Source of the DNA: Chaetoceros tenuissimus
Lineage: Eukaryota; Bacillariophyta; Thalassiosirophyceae; Chaetocerotales; Chaetocerotaceae
Length of the DNA: 64,000 bases
NCBI GenBank assembly: GCA_021927905.1
Contig: BLLK01000062.1
Location: 1,364,001 to 1,428,000 of the forward strand
Reading direction: 5' to 3'
Shown one piece after another: positions 10,801 to 20,845 of this stretch. The notes beneath the pieces were generated by a model. The model saw only the letters and a program-made list of their open reading frames with translations. It did no database searches and was not told where the DNA came from. The stretch's first letter is position 1, and every line of letters starts with the position of its first letter. The translations under genes were made by a program, and so were the position numbers.

Positions 10801-13800
10801 GAGAAGTCACAACTGATGAACTCAAGATGCTTTACTGCGAAATGTGCGATAGAGCATTTCAGATTGATCTTATTTCCCCTGCCTTGGATAAGGTACCAGA
10901 GGGCCTGTGGATCTGTGGTCAATGTGTAGATTGTAAAGAGTGCAAAAACACTATGGGAGGTGATCGTGTCAGTCGGGCATTTTGGTCAAGAAGTCCCGAT
11001 CTCTGTTTTTCTTGTGGGGGTTGTGATGGTCTAGAGATACAAAGTATAGAGAATTCGAAATGTTCTGTTTGTAAAAAATGGTCAAGAGATACAAAGAATC
11101 TATCTCAATGTGGATCATGTCATTCTCTTATTCATCCTGAATGCGATGTCAATTGTATAGATTTCTCGAAAACAGATGGTACAAATGTAAGTTACAGAGC
11201 GAATCAAATCATCCATTTCATCTATTATATTCCACTAATTTTCTACATTCATAGTATGCTTGTCCGAAATGTAGGAAAAAAGCAGAGAAAAAAATGAAGA
11301 AAAAAGAAGAAGCAGCTAGGCGAAAGGAAGAAAAGGAGAAACAGAAGAAGTCAGAGCTCGAAAGCAGTACAAAAAGCAAATACGGCAAAGCCTCAGCTAT
11401 CAAACGATATGTTCCATCCAAAAATCTCACTGCAGAAGAACAGAAGCAAGAGGCCTTGCAAGTAGCTCTAAAGGATGCTCAGTCTCGAGGTTTACCGGAG
11501 GGATGGACATGTTTTTATGGGGTAAGTACATACGATAATCTGAGTTCGGGTCATTCGAATACATTTTCTGATTTACATCTGTTTTCAGGCTGGTAACAGA
11601 AAAAGATGGCGATCACCACCTCCTATTGGAAGAGTTTTCGACTCGGTTCCCAAGGCGTTACAATTTGTAGAGAAGGTGAAAAATGGGTATTTCAATGATC
11701 AGGCCAGAATGAAAGAAGTACGGAAAGAAGGTGGAAAAATATGTAAATTTAGCTATTTCAAGATTAACTTAGATCTGGAACCAGAATGGCTTGGCAGAGA
11801 AACTGGATATGATGAGAACACTTCTCTTATGAGCGATGCGGAGGTACTTCTAAAAATTTTGGAGAAAAAAATAGATTACGATTTTGCTGTGATTTTTGAT
11901 GTGGAAACCTCGCTGTATAAAAAAACGCCCCATATGCACAAATTGCCGAAATGGCTTCTTGCTCGAGCAGGGCGTTTCGTTCGGTTTGTAAAAAGGTTGA
12001 GACAAAGAGCTGCTAGAAATTCAAAGCAGCGTGGAATCATGAACAACCAATGTGCCCAGATAGTTGTCTGCAAGATGGCATCGGCTTTTCTTTACTCAGT
12101 TTGTACTATGTTTGAGATTGATTACAAAACCCATATTTTAAGTTGGAAAAATGTTGAAGACTTGCTTATTCCAAACGATGGAATGACAGGGACGTTGTCT
12201 CTGTGGGAAGAACCTTCCCCTGCTGAAAGTCATCATTATCAAAACGATGGGCAATTCGAAGCAATGGACTACCAAGAGTTTGAATATAAATCAAATTCAA
12301 TGCAAGATCAAGAATACCCTACTTTTTCATATGAGAGTAAGCCCTCGAACGAAGCACAGTATAGCTCACCTCAAACGAACGACTTCTACTGGAATGAGAC
12401 TATGGCCCAAATTCCCTACCATCAATTTGAACCAATTGACAATGATAAAGGTATTGACCACGTCCCATTATATCTACCTGAAGCAGAGGTATCACCGCAG
12501 GCCTCTCTTGAAGAAGAGCAACATGATATAAAAGTAGAAATGAAGCCTCGGCTTGAGGAAGAGTCATCTAATGCCTTTATTGAAAAGTCTGAAAGCGAGT
12601 TTAATATTGCAGATGCTCTTATGACTCTAGCTTCTCCGACCCGCATTAGGCAGTCTACAAGTCAATATAATCCTTCTAAAGAAATGCAGAGAGAAGTAAA
12701 TGGAGCTGCTATTGCTTCGGAAGTTCAGAGTGGGGGTGGAAATATAGCATACAGTGTATCCTCACGTCCTAGTATCGATGGGCAACAAAAAGGAACAGAA
12801 ATTATTTATAACTCTACAATGCGTACAAGTGATACTGCTTCAGCACCTTCAGGTGTTGATAATACCACTCCTCATGAGGCAGAAAATACAAATTCTGTTT
12901 CAAGAGTCCAAATAAATACAACGGACGAAGAGAAGAAGCAAGAATTTGTTGAACTGAACAAAATTAAATCAAAACCAGATCTGCCGGAAAGTTTGGAAAA
13001 CACGAAACCAGTGGACACTGTTGATAATGGAAGCATGTCCACATCACAATTTCCATCAAGCGAAGTTATCACCAAGACTGATTCTAATTCATTTCCTCGG
13101 TTTGCTGAAAATTCTATATCTGCATCCTCAAAGGAAGCCATCGCCACAGACCAATCCACCAATTTTATTGACATTAAAAGAAAGACATCAAAGAGAAAAG
13201 AGAAGGTTATTCTACCTTGGTTTAACAGCAAGTTTATCAAGGCTGAGCCATTGTGTGGCTGGGATTCTCATGAAGAATCGAACTCACATGAAAAGGCATG
13301 GTTTGATTCAAGAACTTGTTGTCTATGTAATATTCCAGGTGACGATGATGCAGGTTGTGGTGGCACCTTGATGAATAATGGGAAATTCCACGGGTGTGGA
13401 AGATTATTACCTATCCCTGGTGGTGGATGGATTCATACGGGTTGTGCTCTATGGAGTAGTGAAACATGGGAAACAGCTGGAGGCGTTCTTAATGGTGTTT
13501 CGAAGGCAAGGGCGCGGGGTGTGAAACTTCGATGCTTTGGTTGTGGTCAACAGGGAGCTACTCTGGGGTGCTTCCGATCTGTATGTAATGCAAATTTTCA
13601 TTATCCCTGCGCAAAAGCATCTGGTGTAGTATTTACAGATTCACATAAGCTTTTCTGCTCCAATCATACACAATTTGCAAAAGATGAATTGATTCAAGAT
13701 TTTGAAGAACCCATGAAGATCTTGCGAATAGTTGAAAATGATATTGATATTGATCATGAGCTTTCTATGCGCTCCGGGTCTCTTGTCATACATTCATTGG

Positions 13801-15068
13801 GAACGATTGTACAGGATGAAGATGGATTTCATTCCCAGGACTATATTACTCCTCTTGGATTTACTTCTACAAGAATCTTCTGGTCTTTTATGAAACCGAA
13901 GACTAGGACTGTATACATGATGCGTATCATTCGCTCAGAAAATAGCAAACCTTTGTTTGTTGCTATCGCTGCTGATGCTCCGCATGCCATATTTCAACAT
14001 CAAAGTGTGACCAAGGTCTACCAAGATATCATGACGCGGGTTTGGGAAATGAATAACCAATTTTTTTCTTGTGGAGATCTAACGTCAGTTTATCCAATGA
14101 TGAGGTCTGAAAAGAATAAAGGAGGATTCTGTTTGAACGGCCCCCAGGTAGGTTCTAGTTTTGGAAATTTAATACATATTTCAACATGATTCTAGAGCGC
14201 TTACATTGACTTTTTCTCAAAACAGTTCTTTGGATTTGGCGTCAATTTTGTTCGAGAAGCTCTTGAAACTCACCCAAGCGCAGTTTCTTGCGCTGTACCA
14301 TTGACAGAAAAATCTGTGGTGTACAAATTTTGTATTCGCAATCCAACAGAGGAGTCAGTAATGGATCTTCAACGAAAACGTGCAGCAATGAAAGCTGAAA
14401 AGGCTCTTGAAAACACGAGTGGTTGTGCAAGGACAGAAGGCTCTAGTGCTTTCGATAAAAGTAAGGGAAGTGGTCGTATTACAAGAGCTCTTGTCCAGAG
14501 TAAGGATGAAGAAGTACCATCTAATTCGGGAAGTGTCTTGGCAAAGGGGGCTGATGTTGCCAAGAATTTGAATACTTCTTCACCTGAGTCTATTCAGGCA
14601 AAATACGATGAAATGAAATCAGTGCCCATGGAAGATAGGCTTGAAGCCAAAAGATCACATATTCATGGTTGGGGATTATTTGCAAAGAAGGATTATCCAA
14701 AGAATTCGATGATTGCAGAATACATGGGAGAAGGAATTAGTCAGCCTATAGCTGATAGGAGAGAGAAAATGTACGATGAGTTGGGAATGGGTAGTTGCTA
14801 TATGTTTAGATTGGACTTACACGAAATTGTTGATGCGACTAATATTGGGTGTATGGCAAGATTTATGAATCACTGTTGTGCAGCGAATGCTTATGCGAAT
14901 GTTATTCAAGTGACAACAGACCTCGGTGTGCAGAAGAAAATTGTGGTATTTGCCAACCAAGATATCAAGACAGGAGATGAAATCACCTATGACTACAAGT
15001 TCCCTGTAGAGGATGGCAGTTTACGTTGTACATGTGGTGCTCCAAATTGCATCGGAAGGATGAACTAA
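7855..15068 (+). CDS. Trithorax/ATX-like histone H3K4 methyltransferase (PWWP, PHDs, bromodomain, FYRN/FYRC, SET), five exons
   Basis: Five exons, all phase-0 joins: 7855-7941, 8052-11186, 11255-11521, 11589-14147, 14226-15068. Introns are 110, 68, 67 and 78 nt, all GT-AG. The product is about 2,296 residues. In order: an MBD-like module (about 15-55), PWWP (GEFVWAMVKGYAWWPAQ, about 207 on), PHD (about 456-520), bromodomain (about 710-800, with NPMDLRTM and NALLFNP), a PHD cluster (about 890-1060), a second MBD-like module (about 1150-1200), an extended PHD (about 1734-1856), FYRN (about 1890-1935), FYRC split by the last intron, SET (about 2155-2280) and post-SET CTCGAPNCIG. SET motifs HGWGLFAK, ARFMNHCC and GDEITYDY are present. 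Proteins of this layout methylate H3K4 in COMPASS-like complexes and mark active chromatin. The start ATG is the first in exon 1. NHCC replaces the commoner NHSC. Confidence 0.9.
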
Positions 15069-15129
15069 TGTTATAAAAACTAGAAAACACATTGTTACAT
15101 AGGTTTCGTTACAAACTCTATATCCTTAC

Positions 15130-15864
15130 TTAAAAAGAGCACTCTTCTTTCACATTGAACCCTGCAGTCCTTGCTTCGCATTTGCTACTGTATTTGCAAT
15201 CACCACAAAATACATCCATTTTCGGCTTTTCAGCGCATTTCTTCTTTTTTGGTAATGGACATCCAGCTAGATCAGTACATTTTTTCCTTCCAAATCCCAT
15301 TTGTCTTGCTACACAGGTGTTTGTGATAGGGCATTTATCTTTTCCACAAAGCATGTTGATCTTATTCGTCTTTCTACACTTGCTAATGTTTGCGCCTTCC
15401 TTCAGAGAACAAACGGTCCTCTCATTTTGTGTAGGTTTCGTAGGAGCAGGAGTAGGACCAGGAGCCGACAAGCCTGATTCATCTGGTCTACACATCCAAT
15501 CTCTGCTGAAAGCCGCCCCCTTCGCTTTGCACCAATTGCTGTATTTACATTCTTGAGTGCTGTCCAGTGATGATCTGACGCATGTGTGAGGGCTGTATTC
15601 TTCTGTACACAAATCTGAGACGGCTGGACAACAGGTTTCTGCGGTAAAAGACTCGTCAGCAGCTGAAGCTACACATTGAGATCCATACCAACAATCATTC
15701 TCTGCTCCACAAGTGACAGGAGCAGACATTCTGTTGCAAACGGCATTAGAAGCTTTTGGGCAAACATCTTGTGCTGGATTTGCAAAATCCAATTCAATCA
15801 AAACAGCATTTGCTGTAAGTATCTTGCAAAAGATCATGCAGATAGCTGATAAGTGGATGTTCAT
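15130..15864 (-). CDS. Secreted Cys-rich protein of unknown function
   Basis: I chose the ATG at 15864 because it begins a clean signal peptide (MNIHLSAICMIFCKILTANA, about 20 residues). An upstream in-frame ATG at 15927 would add 21 residues before it. The mature part (about 224 residues) has several Cys-rich units of the form C-P...C...PVTCG...C-Y-S-x-C-x-A-x-x-A-G-F, with a TPAPTKP linker near the middle. The spacing resembles degenerate Kazal-like or diatom extracellular Cys-rich repeats, but no protease-inhibitor loop can be assigned with confidence. The convergent trithorax-like gene ends only 61 bp away. An extracellular or cell-wall location is inferred from the signal and cysteines. 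Confidence 0.7.
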   Translation of the reverse strand: MNIHLSAICMIFCKILTANAVLIELDFANPAQDVCPKASNAVCNRMSAPVTCGAENDCWYGSQCVASAADESFTAETCCPAVSDLCTEEYSPHTCVRSSLDSTQECKYSNWCKAKGAAFSRDWMCRPDESGLSAPGPTPAPTKPTQNERTVCSLKEGANISKCRKTNKINMLCGKDKCPITNTCVARQMGFGRKKCTDLAGCPLPKKKKCAEKPKMDVFCGDCKYSSKCEARTAGFNVKEECSF

Positions 15865-16145
15865 GTTATGATGTATTTTCAGGCAAAAGTTAGAAATTAC
15901 AAATGATTCTTTTATGATAGTGATCAAATAATAGAAGAAAGTTGTTCGTTATGTTGTGAAGAAAAATAAAGAAAAAAGTCGTTGGAATTGAGTTCACATC
16001 TGCCTTGCTTAATGACCTATATTATGACCCCTACACTCATAACATGCACGATTACTTCATTCATGAATTCGAAACACATGTGTTGAACAACCTTTTTTAT
16101 AAAAATTTTAAAAATAAAATACCCGAGAATTGTCTAGAAACGAGC

Positions 16146-17552
16146 TCATGGGTTCCAAGCAATTCGCATTCGATTCAATCGCTCTCTTCTTTCTGCAGGA
16201 GTTTCTCGTGAACCTCTGGCGTTACCATTTACTCTTCGAACATGGATTCTTACAGTTGCCTGCCTGTTGGCAGGGTCGCCAACTAAAATCCGCCTAAATC
16301 GTCTACCACCGCTGTTTAACTCACGCAATTGGCTACCACCACTTCCTCTGCCCAAACCAGTACTGGTATTTCCCGACGCTGAAGTTGGACTAGCATTATT
16401 TCCATCTTTACATCGAGCAATGTCTGGAGCATTACACAAAGGGCACACGTTCTTACGTTTAATCCAGTTCTTCAAGCATTCTGAATGAAACAAATGTTCG
16501 CATGGTAAGACTCCAACTCTTTCACCTTCTTCTATTTCAGTGAAGCAGATTGCACAAGTTTCTTCTTCAATCTCTATTTCGTCACTGTCATTTACATCAT
16601 TGCATATGTCTTGATCATTTTCGCTCTCACTACTTTCAATGTCCTTTGCACATGGAATGCAAGAGTTGATTTCAAATGAAAGCTTTCGACCACTCTGTTG
16701 ATTTTCGTCGTCATCATAGCTTGCATCTGGGGACAATGGTACTGTTCGATCTCCAGATGACGCTGGACTACTAGGTAGGTCTTCATTTTGATCCGGGTCC
16801 TTTTTCAATTCTTTTCTGTATTCCCTTGTTTTCAAAATATATGTAACTGGATCTTGACTAGCTCGATGACGAGATAAGTTTTGGGCTCTTCTTCTCGAGT
16901 CCCTTTCTTGGCCAAGAATGTAATTGATTATGGAATTGTTACCTTGTCTCAGTAGTGAAGGGATTCCACAGCATCGACATATTTTGGAGATACCATACTT
17001 CAACCCAAGCCTGCCACCCTCAGTCCCAAGAAGGTACAATAGTAAAGCTACAAGCCAAAGTATTGCTACAGGGAAAGCATTCTTTGTGAAAATTTCCGAG
17101 GAAGTTACTCTATAGCAATCGACTGGAAGGGAGCTATCTTCTGGTACAGCACAAAAGTTTTCATTATTTTGAAGGAGACAATAAGATTTTTCACCTCTTG
17201 CTGACTCGGCACAAGTACATTCTACGGCTCGGAATCTGGATCCATTTGTTGCTTCAGATTCTAAAGTATTTACACCATCTTCTCCGTCTGCTTCGCCACT
17301 ACCTGCTCGCAAATATTTTGAGTCAAACATGGATGGTTTTGATCCCCTAGTCTGATGCGGAACTTCAAAAATACTTTGCTCATTCCCAAGTTCACGAATA
17401 TTTTGATTTGGTTTAAAGAATGTTCGTTTTCCAGCGTCCCATTCTAGCCACTCGCGATTTTCATATGTCAGTGGGCATAGCTTGATGTATCTTGCTTGGG
17501 CCACTGCCATGAGCGTACAAAATAAAAGATTATTTTGATGAAGCTTTCTCAT
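16146..17552 (-). CDS. Membrane RING-H2 finger protein, likely E3 ubiquitin ligase
   Basis: Single-exon, 468 residues. A signal peptide is at residues 1-20 (ends MAVAQA). A luminal or extracellular part with six or more cysteines follows (about 21-155). One transmembrane segment is at about 160-176 (VAILWLVALLLYLLG). The cytoplasmic part contains a RING-H2 at 333-374: C-x2-C, then CEHLFHSEC, then CPLC. The tail is rich in Gly, Ser, Asn and Arg. This layout matches PA-TM-RING/ATL-type ligases, which ubiquitinate membrane or vesicle cargo. The luminal domain is not recognisable as a PA domain. Substrates are unknown. Confidence 0.85.
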   Translation of the reverse strand: MRKLHQNNLLFCTLMAVAQARYIKLCPLTYENREWLEWDAGKRTFFKPNQNIRELGNEQSIFEVPHQTRGSKPSMFDSKYLRAGSGEADGEDGVNTLESEATNGSRFRAVECTCAESARGEKSYCLLQNNENFCAVPEDSSLPVDCYRVTSSEIFTKNAFPVAILWLVALLLYLLGTEGGRLGLKYGISKICRCCGIPSLLRQGNNSIINYILGQERDSRRRAQNLSRHRASQDPVTYILKTREYRKELKKDPDQNEDLPSSPASSGDRTVPLSPDASYDDDENQQSGRKLSFEINSCIPCAKDIESSESENDQDICNDVNDSDEIEIEEETCAICFTEIEEGERVGVLPCEHLFHSECLKNWIKRKNVCPLCNAPDIARCKDGNNASPTSASGNTSTGLGRGSGGSQLRELNSGGRRFRRILVGDPANRQATVRIHVRRVNGNARGSRETPAERRERLNRMRIAWNP

Positions 17553-17708
17553 CTTTTCTCCGAATTGCCTTTGTTCTCAATAATTGTGATTGCTGTTGGA
17601 TAGAGAAATTTCTTGAATAATAGACAATAGTGTAATGGAGTTAACTGCATCATCGCGCAACTATCGGTTTTCAGTCAGGTCGGTGATAGAACAAGATAAT
17701 GGAGGTGC

Positions 17709-17716
17709 ACCAAGAC
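17709..17716. repeat. Left target-site duplication of the MITE
   Basis: The 8-bp ACCAAGAC directly abuts the left TIR and is repeated exactly at 18022-18029 after the right TIR. Confidence 0.9.
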
Positions 17717-18021
17717 TAGGCTTTCCGGTTGTACGGGCAAATTTTCGCCATTCTGCGGGCACTCCCCGCAACGGGGAAATGCGGGCAGCTAAATATGTGG
17801 AAAATTAGGGAAAATCCGGGAATTTTGGGGTGAGAAAATTTCATAAGTCCCCCTCCAGGCCTTCATTTTCAACTTTTAGCACGGTTTTGAACAGATCTCG
17901 ACGAGCCCTTTCGATTGGTGTATCACTTTTGTCATTTCAACAAAAAAAATCGAAAAATATTTTTCCTGAGAGAAGTGCGTTTTGCGCGCAAATCCCGCAG
18001 CCCGTACAACCGGAAAGCCTA
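17717..18021. mobile_element. 305-bp MITE, probably hAT-like, with perfect TIRs and 8-bp TSD
   Basis: The element has a perfect 22-bp terminal inverted repeat (17717-17738 and 18000-18021), beginning TAGGCTTTCC. It is flanked by identical 8-bp direct repeats ACCAAGAC at 17709-17716 and 18022-18029. The interior is noncoding and locally GC-richer than its surroundings, with a small hairpin (CCCCGCAACGGGG) near the left end. An 8-bp target duplication with TAGG ends fits the hAT superfamily best, though the TIR does not match a strict consensus. No transposase is present, so it would move only with a transposase from elsewhere. The perfect TIRs and target duplication suggest a fairly recent insertion. 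Confidence 0.9.
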
Positions 18022-18029
18022 ACCAAGAC
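18022..18029. repeat. Right target-site duplication of the MITE
   Basis: The 8-bp ACCAAGAC directly follows the right TIR and matches 17709-17716. Confidence 0.9.
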
Positions 18030-18243
18030 TAATGATGTTGCATGGGAATTTTTGAAGATAACGTAAATTTACTGGTCTTGAATATTGTCATTTTTGTACG
18101 TACTCTTGTACGTTTGATGAATAATTAATTTGACAAGAAAAAGCAATGTTCAATGTAGGCGCAAATTGTTTTTTATATCAAATAATATCAGATTATTGCT
18201 AGCTAGAGAAAACGTTGATTCCTTCATTATTACATACCGCACC

Positions 18244-20142
18244 TCAACAATCAAAAGTATCTTCATCACGAAACAATGATTCTCTAAAGCACTTGGAGGC
18301 ATCTTTGACATAGAAGCGATGATCTAGTCCATTTGGAACATCTAGCTTAGCATCTTGTGAGCATTCAACAATGTCGGCAATATCTTCCCATGCAGGTGAG
18401 ATGCATGGCAAAAATGATTCTTCGAAATCGACAATATCCTTCGGATTATCAACTCCACTTTTTTCGTACCCTTCTTTAATTTCCCTTATCCATGTATGTT
18501 CGTCGTTATCTTCTGGAAGTGGACTACATGGTCCATATAATTTTCTCTCCTTCATTCTATCAGGAACACGTCGAGTCCAGAAACCCACCATAAAGGTAAG
18601 TCTCTCAATGGGTTTGGAGGAGTTATCCTTTGAAGGCCCGCCTGGACAAGGTAGTACTCCGTGCAAGCATTCACCAGGGAAAATCATATACTTTCTATCA
18701 TGAGCATAGCTGATAAAAGCTTTTGATGCAACTGATGAATCAGGAGTCTGATTAAAAACAATAGTTGATCCAGCGGTCTTTTTATCTTGACTCTCGTTCC
18801 CTGTCAAATACAAAACACTGCTTACGCAAGGATGAGTAATTGACTTTTCTTGTCCCAAAAGCGCTTCATCTGTATCAAAATGTAATTGATGACCCAAATT
18901 TGCTTTCAAAAGTCTGCTATGCGCCCAAAATTCGAAGCCCACTATTTTTGCTGATGGAACAGCAGATTGTGCTCTTGGCAACAAATAATTGAGTACAACA
19001 TCGTCTATCAAATGTTTGGGCTCTTTCTTAGTTTCGTCTGTGATGTCTTCAAAAAAAGAGTAATAACCCCGGTTGTGATAGTTGCTTTCCTTCCAAAATG
19101 CAGCAGATGGAGAAAATACTTTACACATTTTTTCGTATAAATGATTTGGTAACACTCCATTACCCTCGAATGACTTTGGAATAAAAGATAAATTGTCATC
19201 TGAATACTTAGCTGATTCTGACATCTTTTCATCTAGAAATTCCTTATCAATAGCAGCTTTCCATACATTTGGATGTATACGATGAGTAAAGTCAAACTTA
19301 GACAAGTACTGTAGAGCTTTATCATGATTTTGTAATGTTGAATGAATCAAAGATGCCATGAATGATGAAGTCGCCTCAACGGCAGATGTTGAATAATCTT
19401 CAGAACTTTCAATAGTCTCTTCTGACTTGTCTTCATCATTCTCGTCTTCTTCATTCTCTTCGCCGATAAATTCACAATCGACCATTCCATCTATGATTAG
19501 TAATTCAACTAATTCCTTTACATGTGGAAAGTCACTTTCTTCCTCCTCCTCTTCGTCTTCCTCATTTAACTTATCAATCGCAATTTTTCTGAGCATATTG
19601 GACTGAGCAGCCGCTTTCTCATAAAGGGTACATATTTCGTCCAAACTAGCCAACATGTTCATTCTGTAATAATTTGCAAGCATAGATGAAGCAGCTGCGT
19701 TCCATGGAAAGTGTTGTAGACTTTTTTCCAAGTAATCTACAGGATTCTCTAGATCCGCACTATTATCGTCATAATTATCAAATCCTTGTGATATTGTATG
19801 ATCAGCTAGATGAAGATATGATGAACTAATAATGGCAGGAAGTAATGAGTGTACAGAAGACAAATCAGGCTCAAATGATTCTTCTTGCTCTTTCGTACTG
19901 ATACTAACAAATGGTTGAAGCAACTCGATGATTTCTAGTAGATAGTCGTATTCAGGTTCATCCTCTTCTTGTGAGTCAAGAAACGAACGATAGTGTGCCC
20001 ATGCTTGTAATAGTGTGTCGGATGGAATCTCTGGTGAGCATTCTACTCTTGGAGTTGATCCAAAGATTCTTTTCTTTTTCCCATTTTCACGTTGCTCTGC
20101 ATCTGCTGCACGTTTCTTACTGACTTCCGTATGAGATGACAT
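18244..20142 (-). CDS. 2OG-Fe(II) oxygenase-like protein with helical/acidic N-terminal half
   Basis: Single-exon, 632 residues. The N-terminus is basic (KKRAADAEQRENGKKKR, possible nuclear signal). Residues 40-300 look helical and TPR-like, interrupted by acidic runs near 195-245. The C-terminal part shows the double-stranded beta-helix metal site: HFD at 421-423, distal His in ECLHGVLP (H494), and an Arg in ERLTFMVGFW (R514) that would bind 2-oxoglutarate. Between them lie strands VSSVLYLTG and STIVFNQ. This order, H-x-D...H...R, is characteristic of the superfamily. Substrate and pathway are unknown; a nuclear protein hydroxylase is one possibility. I do not recognise a named orthologue. 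Confidence 0.75.
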   Translation of the reverse strand: MSSHTEVSKKRAADAEQRENGKKKRIFGSTPRVECSPEIPSDTLLQAWAHYRSFLDSQEEDEPEYDYLLEIIELLQPFVSISTKEQEESFEPDLSSVHSLLPAIISSSYLHLADHTISQGFDNYDDNSADLENPVDYLEKSLQHFPWNAAASSMLANYYRMNMLASLDEICTLYEKAAAQSNMLRKIAIDKLNEEDEEEEEESDFPHVKELVELLIIDGMVDCEFIGEENEEDENDEDKSEETIESSEDYSTSAVEATSSFMASLIHSTLQNHDKALQYLSKFDFTHRIHPNVWKAAIDKEFLDEKMSESAKYSDDNLSFIPKSFEGNGVLPNHLYEKMCKVFSPSAAFWKESNYHNRGYYSFFEDITDETKKEPKHLIDDVVLNYLLPRAQSAVPSAKIVGFEFWAHSRLLKANLGHQLHFDTDEALLGQEKSITHPCVSSVLYLTGNESQDKKTAGSTIVFNQTPDSSVASKAFISYAHDRKYMIFPGECLHGVLPCPGGPSKDNSSKPIERLTFMVGFWTRRVPDRMKERKLYGPCSPLPEDNDEHTWIREIKEGYEKSGVDNPKDIVDFEESFLPCISPAWEDIADIVECSQDAKLDVPNGLDHRFYVKDASKCFRESLFRDEDTFDC

Positions 20143-20845
20143 GTTTTGAGATTTTAAGAACTAGCTGGTAGGTGCAAAGGTTAAAATATACCTCGCTTGA
20201 TTCCAATGTTGTTGAGAGATGAGAGGCTGTGGTGTTTGTGTGGTAATGGGAAGACACGAAAGAATTATGAGGCTCGACATCAAACCCAAATCAACAGGGA
20301 AACCAAACTTAGTGGTCGTCATCTTCTTGGCACGGACCTTTTTGAGAAAAACAACACAAAACAACAGTCAAGTGAACCGAATAAAATTATACAGCAATGA
20401 TTTATTTTTCATTTGTATATTGTTCATAGTAGTACTATACAATTTTAAATTACACAAAGAAGAAAGACATGTATTTGTATCGAGAAAGTGGAATGTGGAA
20501 TGTTCTGATGAAGGGGAAAACTTCAAAGTAATGACAGTTTTCAAACGTTTTTCGGATAATTAGCAATTAATCTGTGAGAACTAGCCTAAATAAGATAAAA
20601 GTTATTCCGAAAATGGAAAAATAGTATGGAGAATAGAGTACGAGGATGTATTTGTACTTGAACTAAGATAGGCTTCCTAGGAAGGCTTCCGCTTCGAGTC
20701 AAGAGGAATGACCTCCACCACAACCACGCACGATGCACAGAGTGCTGCAGAAGGCGAAGTTACCCTTCTCGAATAATGAAAAATTATTTATTTGTTACAA
20801 AATACCCATTAGTGTAAACCATTCACGAATACATAACATCTAGGA
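20143..20845. other. Intergenic stretch between divergent genes
   Basis: About 700 bp holding the promoter of the leftward oxygenase-like gene and of the rightward kinase gene. Overlapping frames at 20197-20400 and 20219-20563 have no recognisable protein features. A short inverted motif (AGGCTTCCTAGGAAGGCTT, near 20669) is seen, with no known role. Confidence 0.45.

Noticed and set aside
17830-18066. 78-codon frame across the MITE
   Set aside because: It spans the right TIR and target duplication, so it is a chance frame rather than a transposase remnant.
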